A stretch of DNA of 64,000 bases from Theristus sp. LFF4_11 (lineage: Eukaryota; Nematoda; Chromadorea; Monhysterida; Xyalidae): positions 51,284 to 115,283 of the forward strand of contig JASANC010000277.1 of NCBI GenBank assembly GCA_030248135.1, read 5' to 3'. Under the pieces are notes generated by a model. The model did no database searches and had not been told where the DNA came from. It saw nothing but the letters and a program-made list of their open reading frames with translations. Positions 13,543 through 26,700 of the stretch are shown in pieces; position 1 is the first letter of the stretch; each line of letters begins with the position of its first letter. A program made the translations under genes and the position numbers.

Positions 13543-16500
13543 CTTTGAAAATGGCCTTTCAATTCAATCAAATTCAGTCCTAATTTGACAAGCGGAAAAG
13601 CCAGGGAAAAAATTTTAAAGAAATTCTGCTCACTACAAGATCAAACATTTTATGAAATGTGTGTGAACTGGAAAGTTACAAACTGAAATAATATTTACGC
13701 CAATATCTTTTTTGTCATTCTCAAGGAAGGCACAATCTCTGTACAAATTTTATCTCACTTCATTTGATGCTGCAAAAAAATCATTTGCTGCTGTGAACAT
13801 GCTCTTTTTATTTGTGAATACTGTATCAAATGATTTGCTTAATATGGTGTTTGCGGGCTGAACCCTTTTAGGATGAGGGCGGCACAACCGGAGCAGTGCC
13901 TTGAAATGACAAAAAAATATTGACGTAAATATTTTTAGTTGTAACTTTCCAGTTCACACACGTTTCATAAGTAAATTATCTAAAAATGCGGGAGACGCAT
14001 ATAAAAGGAGGAATATGGCCTTGTGTAAGCAGTGAAAGACTTGGCTCGACAACGCTTTTCAAGTCTCTGATGTGGTACACACGGATACAAGTACATAAGA
14101 GTTATATTTTTGCGCCGCGTTTGTTGTTTAAAAGCTTGCTGAAAAGCGTAAAAACTTTGAAGTTTATTTTTCAATTGTCCTCTTCAGTTTTGTCTAAAAT
14201 CACACCATGTGCGAAACTCTGTAAATTCTGTGCAAAAACAGAAACATCAGAAATTGCAAAATATTGCTGCATGTAGCTTTATCGTTGTTGTTGTTGTTTT
14301 GTTGGGATTTTTAGGCGATGTTTTTTAGCCAGGGCTAACCCAGAGAAGCGTACAGAACGCCATTGAGTAGGGCGCCCATCGAGTTTTCTCTGTCATTAAG
14401 TGCCTACATACCCCTCGCCGGCTCGATCCCCCGAGCGCACAGACTAGTCTAACGCACTACCACCAGGCCACTAGAGTGACAATTGTTGTTGTTGCTAACG
14501 TACTGTACGCACCGCTGTGCATACAGCAGCACCAGTGCAAAAAGTGTTGTCTTCCGTTGATTTTCACCCTTTTACCAAACTCTTGTGACAGGATAAACCG
14601 CTGAGTCATTGCCACAGAAGGAAATCTTGCGTTCCCCAACGCCTCTGCGATACACTTTGTGCAAACCAGTGTCAGCGATCTAAAGTCTGATCGTTATTTT
14701 AGTGGTTTTAGTGGTCGCTAAATGCTAGAAAAAAGCGAATGTGAAAGTTTCATTTGTCTACAATGTACGAGGGTTGCCACTTGCAACCGAAATAAAGAAT
14801 AAACGGCGCAAAAATATGACTCTTATGTACTTGTATCCGTGTGTACCACATCAGAGACTTGAAAAGCGTTGTCGAGCCAAGTCTTTCACTGCTTACACAA
14901 GGCCATATTCCTCCTTTTATATGCGTCTCCCGCATTTTTAGATAATATTCTGACTTTTACATAAGCTCCGAAGGTCGGACCAAAATCACAATTCGTTGGT
15001 CAGACATTCTTCTAAACCCCGGACAACGCAGGTTTTTCATTTTTCGTTTTTAGGCCAATTTCGCCTATGCTATTTCTACGGCCGATTCGCCCAAAATCGT
15101 CACGATTCAGTACCTAGAATTGCTCACATAAGAAAACTGACCCAAAATCCGTGATCAGCGCATTGAATTACCCTGGAAAGCACCCTTTTCTTGTTTTTCG
15201 TTTCTAGACCGATTTCGCCAATTTCCACGGCCGATTCGCCCGAAATCGTCACGATTCGGTATCTAAAGTTGCTCACGTAAGAAAACTAACCCAAAATCTG
15301 TTATCAGCGCATTGAATTACCCTGGAAAACACAGTTTTCTTGTTTTTCATTTTTGGACCGATTTCGCCAATTTCCACGGCCGATTCGCCAGAAATCGTCA
15401 CGATTCAGTACCTAGAATTGCTCACACAAGAAAACTAACCCAGAATCCGTGATCAGCGCATTGAATTACCATGGAAAACACCGTTTTTTTTGTTTTTCGT
15501 TTCTGGACCGATTTCGCCAATTTCCACGGCCGATTCGCCCGAAATCGTCACGATTCAGTATCTAGAGTTGCTCACATAAAAAAACTAACCCAAAATCTGT
15601 TATCAGCGCATTGAATTACCATGGAAAACACCGTTGTTTTGGTTTTTCATTTCTGAACCGATTTCGCCAATTTCCACGGCCGTTTCGCCCGAAATCGTCA
15701 AGATTCAACATCTAAAGTTGCTCACATAAAAAACTAGCCCAAAATCCGTGATCAGCGCATTGAATTACCCTGAAATACACTATTTTCTTGTTTTTCGTTT
15801 CTAGACCGATTTCGCCAATTTCAACGACCGATTCGCTCGAAATCGTCACGATTCAGCATCTAAAGTTGCTCACGTAAGAAAGCTAACCCAAAATCCGTGA
15901 TCAGCGCATTGAATTACCCTGAAAACACCCTTTTCTTGTTTTTCGTTTCTGGACCGATTTCGCCAATTACCGCGGCCGATTCGCCCGAAATCGTCACGAT
16001 TCAGCATCTAAAGTTGCTCACATAAAAAGCTAACCCAAAATCCGTGATCAGCGCATTGAATTACCCTGAAAAACACCATTTTCTTGTTTTTCGTTTCTAG
16101 AACGATTTCGCCAATTTCAACGACCGATTCGCTCGAAATCGTCACGATTCAGCATCTAAAGTTGCTCACGTAAGAAAACTAACCGAAAATCCATGATCAG
16201 CGCATTGAATTACCCTGAGATACACTATTTTCTTGTTTTTCGTTTCTAGACCGATTTCGCCGATTTCCACGGCCGATTCGCCCGAAATCGTCACGATTCA
16301 GCATCAACAGTTGCTCACGTAAGAAAACTAACCCAATATCGGTGATCAGCGCATTGAATTACCCTGGAAAACATTTTTTTCTTGTTTTTCGTTTCTGGAC
16401 CGATTTCGCCGATTTCCACGGCCGATTCGCCCGACATCGTCACGATTCAGCATCCAGAGTTGCTTGCATAAAAAACTAACCCAAAATTCGTGATCAGCGC

Positions 16501-19500
16501 ATTGAATTACCCTGGAAAACACCCTTTTCTTGTTTTTCGTTTCTGGACCGATTTCGCCAACTTCCACGGCCGATTCGCCCGAAATCGTCACGATTCAGCA
16601 TCTAGAGTTGCTCACGTAAGAAAACTAACCCGAAATTCGTGATCAGCGCATTGAATTACTCTGGAAAACACCGTTTTCTTGTTTTTCGTTTCTGGACCGA
16701 TTTCGCCAATTTCGACGGCCGATTCGCCCGAAATCGTCACGATTCGGTATCTAGAGTTGCTCACATAAGAAAACTAACCCAAAATCCGTGATCAGCGCAT
16801 TGAATTACCCTGGAAAACACCCTTTTCTTGTTTTTCGTTTCTGGACCGATTTCGCCAACTTCCACGGCCGATTCGCCCGAAATCGTCACGATTCGGTATC
16901 TAGAGTTGCTCACGTAAGAAAACTAACCCAAAATCCGTGATCAGCGCATTGAATTACCCTGGAAAACAATCTTTTCTTGTTTTTCGTTTCTGGACCGATT
17001 TCGCCAATTTCGACGGCCGATTCGCCCGAAATCGTCACGATTCAGCATCTAGAGTTGCTCACGTAAGAAAACTAACCCAAAATCCGTGATCAGCGCATTG
17101 AATTACTACGGACTAGACCTTTTTCCTATTATTTTTCGTAGCTCAGACAAAATTTGTAAGAGTGAAAACTGATACTCAGTCAAAATGCTACGAACTTTCA
17201 AAAATGCACAATTTTAACTCAAAAAAATGCCCGGGCAAAAAAATAAACTAAATTTTCAAAAAATACGGATGAAATTACCCTAGGAAACATTTTTGTTCAA
17301 CTGTGAAAGTGTCCCAGCTAAAAATTGAAAGGGCGAACACTTGAAACCAGGTGAAAACCCTCCAAACAATTAAAAATGCCCAATTTTTTACCCAAAAACA
17401 GGGTCTGGGTAAAAAATTAACCCGATTTTCAAAATCTCCGGATGGAATTACCCCAGGGAACATTTTTGTTCGACTGTGAAAGTGTCGCAGGCAAAAATTT
17501 AAAGGGCGAACACATGTTGATTACATAGCTGAAAAAAAAAAGTACAAAGGGAAAGAAGTAACACTGTTTTCAGAATAGGTTTTTCGTGTCTACAGCGTAT
17601 GAAAAGTAGTCGGATAAAAATTTTTTCGCGGCTCCAAGCACAACTTTGGGTGTTCGTTTCGTGTGCACAGTGCCAAGTTTGTGGCTTATACTATGCTCGC
17701 TGGACGCAGCGAGCAAATTTGAAAAAAGCGCGCGAGGGGATAACGGCTCATATTATGCGTGATGCGCTGTCCGCTCGCTGGCGCTCGCTCGCGCATCCGC
17801 ATGATATTATCGTTGTTTTCACTGAGAATGGCGCAATGCATGTGCCATTACATTGCACATACGTTCGTTCGCCAGACGCACTTCACGCGCCATCTCAGCG
17901 CGCATCTCTTCCGTCGCGAGTTCGGCAGCGCGCCGCAGTGCGTTCACGTCAACGGGCATCTGCAGTCGCGGCGTTGTCTCCGTCCATGCGCGCACGTCCA
18001 GTGGAGCGCCTTTAGAAATTAGCTTCTAATTAATGGAAATTCAATTATTATTTGATGATTTTTCCTGCAGAAATTGTACTCAATATTTTCACAAATTCGA
18101 GTTTTGTATTCATCGAACACATGGAATTTTTTCACAATTTGGTTTATTCATCCTTTCCGTGTAATTTTTTCACACAGAAAACGAGTGGATAACACTGTTC
18201 GTTTTACGCACACTGTGAAACCGTGCCAACAGGACAAGAAAGCGCACGGTTTTATGGAGCGAGGACGTTTACCGAGCATCGGGTTCGAGCACTCCAGCGG
18301 GCAATTGTCGAAGATGTCGTTGCGGAGAAATGGGTACGGCTGCACGCGACCGATGTCGTCCGACAACTCGCACAGCAGACGGGACAAGCGTGTTTGACGG
18401 AGTTGCATTAGTTGGTCTGAAACGCATAAACGGGGAACTCCACGCTTTTTTATCTTTTCATTTGGTTCTGCGACACAGTGTGCGCATAGATAAAAATAGG
18501 CGTTCCATGCGTGACGTGGGCACTCAAAATTGATGAAGTGATCCGAGTTCCTGAGGTACGGCTGAGTCACGAAATGTCGTATTTCTGTATTGCCGCATCA
18601 AGCATCAAACTGATTGCCTCTCCACGTCTGCTCTGCAAACGCATTGAGTCGCAGAACCGAAAAATTAGTTAATAGAAGCCTCACAAAACACAACACACAC
18701 CTTCACTAAATGCGGACGGCTCAAAGAAATTCTCATACCAGAATCGGTCACCGCGACGCAGCTGAAGACAGAAACAACAAAACACAACATTATCAGACAA
18801 ATTGCTGTGTTTTTCCACAAAAAGAAAGATCCAGAAAGCGGAACGCACAGGCGTGACAGAGAATGGATGATGCGCTAACGGCCTTGTCTAAAGACCGCAC
18901 AGTGTGGCACAGAAATGTTGCACCTTGCACGCACGACAAACAAACAAACACACAGGCACAAAATACGCTGCGGCAATGTCGTGCGTTTGTCCGTGAGTGT
19001 TGTTGTGCAACATTGCTGTGTTATAGCGCTAGCTGCAGTTTTCAGACCAGCGCATTTAAACCAAAAATGCGATTGAGTTTTACGACACAGAAAACGTTGG
19101 AAATCCTGTGCGCGAACTATAATCGTGTCCGTCGGAATGCATTACACGGTTTCGAAATCGCGATTTTTCGAGTATCGTCGTGTTCATGCGTATACACACA
19201 CACACACACACACAAAAACAATTTGCTAAATGCTCCATTCACCAATTGGAACTGCCGTCCGATGAGACAGGCGAACGTCGGCCCGACCAGGCCGCCATCG
19301 ACCGGCCGTTCAGCCAGCGCGCCAACGAACAAATCGATGTCGTGCACGGAGCTGAAAGCGACGAGAAAGACACCCAGCACATGCTCTTGTACTTCAAGAT
19401 CGGAAGAAAATGAAACGAAATTAAAAAAAAGAATTTTAAAAATTCTGAAACGGTTTTCTGTAATATAAATTAGGTGGCGTCAATTGAGCGACAATTGAGT

Positions 19501-20596
19501 TTGCTTGCAGCGACCCACATATTGACGCGCAGTCCTGAAATGGCCGTGGTGACGCATTTCAAGTCATCTTCTGACGATTTCTCATATCATACATCAGAGA
19601 CGTCAGTCTCTCCTATTGTATGTACATACAAGCGTCAGATGCACCACTTCAGCGCTAAGACGAGCTGTGGTATACAGTGGCAGACGAAATATACAGTGAG
19701 AAGAAGTGAGCTACATTTCTAGTCGTAAGACCGCACTTGCACTCTGCTGTATTACAGTGGACAAACATTACAGCGTGCATACTGAGAACGGTGAAGGCCA
19801 GTTCATACAGACGTACATGCATCGACGTACGTCGAAAAACAAGACACGTCTTCATAGATGGCAGTCGCGCTGCGAAAACACGAGCGACAAGACGTGACGC
19901 GTTTTGTGATGTGTAACGCATATGGCACTAATGAGCAGCTCTTTAGCACAGAAACAAGCGAAAAAAAAGAGAAAACACGAAGATGAATCCGTACCGAAAC
20001 TCGTTGGCGTACGTGGCGAAGAAGAACTTTCCGGCGACGGCGCCAAACGCCGCGAACACGGAAGCATCCAGCTCAATGCTGTAGTCCGCGTAGAAGCCAA
20101 CGGACAGCGGATCCAGCTGGAAACGCGCCGTGTGCTCGCGTCCTGACATGAAACGAGAAAACATGCCGTTTTTTAACAAGAAGCTTCCAGCAGTCGGACA
20201 CTAATCGTGTTTTTCCTTTTTCTTCATGGCATTCTGTTTTCTCGCTTTCTGGTTTTATTGTTTCCCTCTGCCCGTCTCCTATCGTCTGATTTTCGAATCC
20301 AACTGAACGCACCGATCAACACGGGCAGAAACTCGTTGTAGGTGACGTGCTGAATCTGAGCGCCGACGATGCGACGTGCCTCGTTGTACAGACGCTCGTC
20401 GTCCCAGTGCGGGTTCAACGCCTGCGAATATTGGTTGGTTGGTTGGTTGGTTGGTTGGTTGGTTGGTTGGTAGTATTCATATCATCCACAACAAAATTCT
20501 ATGCATCTCATATTTTTTGAGATTCGTCAGGTGCTCAGGTTCCAGGATATGAGCGGTGTGATCTTGGTGTTGTTGTCTGTGATGTTTTTGCGCAAA

Positions 20597-20669
<73 letters not shown>

Positions 20670-20670
20670 A

Positions 20671-20706
<36 letters not shown>

Positions 20707-23700
20707 TAAGCCGGCTGCGTGCAGACGATGGACTTTCGTTTTCTACTGCCGGCTGTGTCGTATCATCGTGGACGCAATGTCATACAAACTCTTCTCACAC
20801 GACACAGAACACCAACGAAACAAACAAACAAACGAGCAGGCTTACGGCCAATTGTTGTGCTACTCGATTGTGCTGTCTCATCCAGAGCGTGTGTACGGCG
20901 ACCGGATGCAAGAGCACGTTGACGCCGTTGGTGCCACTCGCAAAGCACGACGACTCGCCCTGCGCCACGCACAATTGACATGCGTCACTGGCGGACAACG
21001 TTGGCAGCAGTCGCTTCAGGTGGTCGCCAATTGACGTCGACTTCAGTTGGCCTGGACATGAGTGCACGCGGTTGTGTATAGCAACGCAGGCTTGCGAGAT
21101 TACACCCGCCACGTACAGTCAAACTGCGAAACATAGGCAGTTCGTTGTATTCTTTATTTGAAGCTGGCGCTGATTGCCGTTGGTGGTACCGAACGCCAAA
21201 TGTTCGCTCGCACCACACGGTCTGGACTGGATGCGTGTCATTCCATTTACCAGCATCATGTGTGTACCGATTCATGCCGGTGTCACAAGAGTAAGTTCCA
21301 GCTCACAGCCCACAATTGGTTGCTTCCTATGAGAACTTGCTTGCTTGCATTGGTCGTAGCTCAGCACTACATCGCCTTTGAAAACGAAAGGTATCTCTGC
21401 CTGCATTTCCTTACATGCAGAAAAATTTCAAAGATCAAAGGCAAAGTTGAGTGGCGAACTCGAATTGCGTGAGTCTGCTTTGTGGCTTTGAGTTGGTTTC
21501 AAATTTTGATGAAGCAGATGTACCGCACATTAGCATGTCCCAGTCGCTCAACTGTGAATGCAATTGTACCTCGCTCAAAAGCGCGTATCTGTTGTTGTTT
21601 TGCCATGTCTGATGTGCTGCCATAAATAGCACTACCGTCCAGGTATGACGTCACTTGGTTCGCCTGCATCCGTGGGCCTGACGGTCAAAAATGGTTGACA
21701 ATAAAATTAACAGACCTTATGAACCACAAAGTGATGATACTAATGCGTTTTATAGACTGGACTTTCTTGTTTGACACATTTCAAGCACGTGTGCTTCAAA
21801 GACACACGCCAAAAGCACACTGATAGTGTCAATGTGCTTGTCATATGGCACGCAACAGAAAAAAACTTCATCCAAAACCAATCAATTTTATAAACAGCGA
21901 GAAAAACTAAGCGGAAAAAGCTAATCACGAGACATAACAACACATAACCAAGTTTGCAGCCAGGTCGCGGCGCGGTCGCGAGACGATACAACGAGACGCA
22001 CGATGCTGATTGGCCGGACTCGGTGGACGAGACGATCGTGGCGCACTCTGGCGACAGCGCATTGCAACAGTTGATGTTGCCGATTTGATCGCCTGAACAG
22101 TGGACACTTGCTTTATAACAATGTCCGTATCACACAAATCGTGCGATGGCGTGACGGGCCACGTACTAGCACCATTTTTGCCGGTGCGTGTGACGGAGAT
22201 ATACGGCAAAACGTTGACAGTTGACAGCGCATGGCAAAAGTGCACCAGCTGGTTGCAGGACACAGCGCATCGCACAGGTGTATCTTCCGGCGGCACCATA
22301 GGACATGACCGGACCATGTGAACAACACGCAGCGCTGCACTAACCGAACATGTCCGAGCCGGCCGCAACGTCGTTGTGCACAAAGTGCGCCCACGCCGTC
22401 ACCATGGACGTGCTGCGCTCGTGCATTCGGCTGTCAACGGTGAACAACGCACGTTGCACGTCACCGGCGCTCGGCAATGCCGAACCGTCCGACTGTACGC
22501 GCCGCGGTTCACTCAGATCTGTGGAGCAAGTTTTTTATGTTTTTTTTTTAAATTTAGATCCAGCAGCTGTGTGTGTAGTGTGCTGATTGGCCGCATCAAA
22601 CTGTGTGGACCAATCAGTGAGTTCAACTGAGAAGCCGCCAACCAGCAGCAAGCTGTCGTGTCGTGCGGTCATTCTTGCAAATTTATGTTCTGAGCGTTGT
22701 GAGCCCGTCATTTTTGACTATTTTTTAGGAACGTTTCGATCTTTTGGGGATGGTTTGGGAAACACTTTTATGTCTACGGTCATGTGAGACGTCGAATATC
22801 AATCAACACAAGTGTCTTGGCTATCACGGTATCAAGGGATTTTTTTATGTGACACAAACGTGCACCGCGCTTTTTGTCACCAACACGGACATTATACTGC
22901 CGTTTACAAAAATGTAACGCAGCGAATTCGCATATGGCCATTGATAATTTACATTTGAATTTAGAGCAGGACATGTGGGCAAGCAAAGCTGCAAACGGTC
23001 GTCGCTCAAAGCAGCAAGTACAGCTGAAAAACGAGAAACGGCAGACGCAAAGCGACTCTGTTGCGGAGGCGGAGTCTGTCGCGCACAGACAGCAAGCATG
23101 CACGTGATCACCAACCAATCAGCTGACTGCCTATAGTTCTGACTTACAGTCGGCGTAGTCCGGCTGCAGGATTCGATTCAACGGTTGCACAGCGGCGCCC
23201 CACGTTGGGTGTTGCACGTTGTTGCAGTGGCCTGTAAAGTGCACACGACACGCAAGTGCACAAGCAGAAGCAACATTCAATGTTGATAAGAAACCCAGAT
23301 AGCACTTTGAAGTTTCCCAGAGTTGCGAACATATGCTGCCGTGGAGTGACAGAAAACTCTGCGCAACCGACGACGGTTTCTTCCTACACACGGCAACGGC
23401 TTTGGACATGATCTCTCATGGTATGATCGTTTTTGATCAGCGAATATCACGGCAAACACTCTCTGTTCAAGTTTTCTTCTCAATTTCCTAACAATGGTAA
23501 TCTCGAATAATCACAACATTCGCAATGCAAATACAGCAGTGCACACTCCATGCTTGCATCCACCATAAACGGGTCACATGGTGTGCTCCAACGCACTCTG
23601 ATTTCTCATTCTCTAACCGCTTAGCAATCGATACTGGCCGGCAATACACGATCGTATGGGATCGTCGTTGCAGAGCGCGTCCAGCTGGGTGCCGCTGATG

Positions 23701-26700
23701 TCGACGCCGTGCAGGTCACCCACGATTTGCTCCTTGTTCAAGCCAGCAAATCTGTTCTTGCATTCATCAAAATTATTGTCAGTAGTAAACTGATGGTCGG
23801 AAGACCGTCCACTTTTTGGCATACGTGTGAATGACAAACACGTGTGGTCCGGCCAAGCAGAGTTCGGGATTTTATTGTGTTCGAAGTGCTTCTCAGGGAA
23901 AGTTCCTTCTGAATCATGAAACTGATGGTCCTCTGGATCACTCATTGCATTTCTGTTTGTCACATATCGTTGTCATTTCCATTGCTATGGGAGTTTTTTT
24001 TTCATTGTAAAGATGTAACAAATGACCAGAAAAAATGCAGTGAACAACTGAAAACGAACACGGCAATTCGTTGCGATGCGGCAACCGCCCACAAGGAGGC
24101 GTACGTGGCACGCTGCGGCTGTCGGTACTCACAGACGCGTCTGAGCGCACCGTCACGTCGCGCGATTCCTGACAGCAAACAAAAAAGAGCTTTTTTTATT
24201 TTTTATCCCCTCTCTCCCACCGGCTCCAGAAACCCGAAGGTACCAAACTCCGGTGGTTTGGTGGACGTGGGGGACTTAATAGGAGTCATTACATACCGTA
24301 TTACCTCTAATAAACCCCCATGGGGGTTTATTTCTTCAGCGACTTCTGGGGGTGGGGGATTATTTTGGAGGGGGGGGCTTTATTTTTTTTGGGGGGGGGT
24401 TTATTTACAAACAAATTCTAGGGGTGGGGGTTTGTTGAAAATATAGCAAAAATACCTTGCATGGCAGGCAAGAAAGTCACAGAAACTTCTACTTTTCACA
24501 GAGATTTCCTTTTGTAACAGCCTTTTGTAATGAAATTACCACTAACTCATCCCTTTGGGGCCTTTGGTAGCACAATTTCACCAATGTCACTGCATTCAGC
24601 CACTGAATTCGCTAGGTATGTGTTTCAAACAGGTTTCTAATAAACCCCCATGGGGGTTTATTTTTTGGGGGGGGGATTATTTGGAAACTTGTCGAGGAGG
24701 TGGGGGTTTATTTTTGGAGGGGGTTTAATTTGGGGGGGGGGTTTAATAGTGGTAATACGGTAAGGAGAAAACTTCAGATGCAATATCTTCAACTCACCTG
24801 AAAGCTCAATAACCTCTTCATCAGTTGTTTCATTATCGCAAGTAAAGTTGTTGGAAAACCATGCCGTGCTATTTTTTCCGTTTGTCAGTATCAAAGAAAA
24901 AACTCACTTTTGGTTATTTTTATCAACAAAGCCAAAAATAAGACCCACTGCCCTCGTTATGTCAGATTTGTCCTAAGGTCATAAAACTACATGAAGTATC
25001 TAAAAAAGAGCTTAGAGGAAAGCTGGTACCCAATTTTACAAAGATTTGAGTGTATCAGAGCAACTTGAGAGTATCATCAATGAAAGGGCAACAACAGAAA
25101 ACGAGCTGCAACAAAACAATGTTCACAGAAAGCGACACTGGTTATTTCTGAATTATTGGCAAACATCCAATGATAATATCTAACAAGGCACAAATTGGAA
25201 AAAATCCTTGCATTCACCTGTCGAGTTGCAACTTTTCTACCAAAATAAAGCTGCGTTTAACCACAAAAATGCTTTCACCGCAGCAGCTAAAAAATGCTCT
25301 GAAAAAAAGCCGTTGCTTTTTTAAAAAAAAAGCTATGAAAAAAAGCGCTTTATTTTGAAAAATAAAAAACAAAAATGCTTGTAATGCTGTTAAAGAAATG
25401 CGCTTTATCTGCAGGTGTTCCATTGTAAAGCCTACAGAATGGCGCATTTTCTTTACAGCATTAAATCGCTTCTGAGGTGCTTTGTTTTGCTTCTCAAAGC
25501 GTTAGAATTGCCGTTTCTCCGGTGACGGTATTTGTGTAAAAACTGAAATTTCAAATTCTCTTCAATATGTCTAGTGGAAACGAAAGGTATATCGACAAAC
25601 TAGGTAAATTGTCACACAACTTTAGATAATAACCTTCAAATTGTTTTGAATGAAAAGCAGACTACAAGAATGCTGCAAGTGACATTGGTTTAGAATCCCA
25701 GTGCAACTTGCAACCAATCAGGTTAACGGTAGTTATCGTCCTGTTTGTTCCTGAACTAAAATAGCAAAATCCAAGCAATTACCAACACCAAATGGTGCAC
25801 CACCAACCAGGAATGGTGACGTTGAACAAGCGTTCCACGTCCACCCTTGCTGCGGTGATCGCCTGTCGAATCAACTGTGGATCGAGGTCTAACGGTTCTG
25901 CCGGTTCGTTGTTGACGGCCACTCGAGGCAGCGCAGGGCTCAGCTGTGCTCCTGCACGAACGAACATTGATGCGCTTTTGTGAACACAGATGCTAGCAAA
26001 AACAACAAAAAAAAAGATTATTGCCGATTTTCGAGTGCTGCGCAATAAATGAATGATGATTCTTCAAGACGGAAACCATATGTGCTCTAAGGACCTTTTT
26101 CTTTCAATTGGATTGAATCATTCAAAACCGCAAGGATAACCTGCACTTTATTTTGTCAACCTGCTTTACCAGTCGACTAAAGTAAATGTAACAAGGGCAT
26201 CTGTTTGATTGGTTACAAAAAAAAATCAATAATGCGCCGAAATTGACTCGATTCACTCATGTGTCAGCAAGAGGGTCGATGATTGGTTGGTGACCGTGGA
26301 CTCAACCAATCAGCAAGCTTGCGTCTTAATGTCCGTTCATACGGGACGACATATCACGTCTCGTGTGTTCAGCATGCGATCTTCCACACAGATGTTATGT
26401 ACACTGTGTCACGTCACGGTGCATACGTCTCTGCATGGACTGTACTGTGCTCAAAACACAAAAAACCGAGCGTGACGTGCCGTATACGCAGACGCCAGTA
26501 TGACCGACGTCAAACGGGCCCTTCACAAAGCCAATAGCTGCCCCCGAGTTACGCCCCGCCCACCTTGCTGCGGTGCGTCGTCGCATCGCATCGCACTGCC
26601 GCAGGGCGCGTCGAATGTCGTTGCACTCGTGAACACGATCGGTCGGTGCAGCATCACGATGACAGCTGACGTCATGAACAGCACGAATGACGTCACCAAC

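Larger units (their letters stand above)
13976..17804 (-). mobile_element. Helitron-like composite element, full copy A (3.8 kb)
   Basis: Minus orientation. It begins TCATGCGGATGCGCGAGCG at 17804, just after an A, then a conserved head, a GTTCGCCCTTTCAATTTTT block repeat (about 17270-17520), a 149-bp satellite array (15043-17107) and a ~970-bp foldback tail ending CGCATTTTTAGATAA. No target duplication is visible. A SINE sits inside the tail (14281-14478). The 5'-TC start after A, lack of duplication and tandem core recall non-autonomous Helitron/Helentron (HINE-like) elements, but a CTRR 3' end is absent. No protein is encoded. It lies between the two linker exon copies. Confidence 0.7.

Noticed and set aside
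16346..16591. 81-codon frame with repeated [16 protein letters not shown]
   Set aside because: It is the 149-bp satellite read in one frame; the repetition reflects the DNA repeat, not a protein.
15043..17107. Regular tandem array considered as CRISPR
   Set aside because: The 149-bp unit is repeated whole with no unique spacers, in an intron-rich animal genome.
19470..19535. Possible exon ([10 protein letters not shown]) for the missing part of peroxidase domain 1
   Set aside because: It follows a good acceptor, but no donor gives the phase needed to join 19351, and GRDHG is not present.
20501..21034. 177-codon plus-strand open frame
   Set aside because: It crosses the CA/poly-C microsatellite and is antisense to peroxidase exon 20846-21051.
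22130..22330. Peroxidase-like frame with [11 protein letters not shown]
   Set aside because: Looked like the missing exon, but the intron before it would be only 10 bp; exon 21949-22092 fits phase and homology better.
24340..24760. Telomere-like GGGGGTTTA repeats
   Set aside because: They are confined to the G-rich MITE family and are not perfect tandem arrays.
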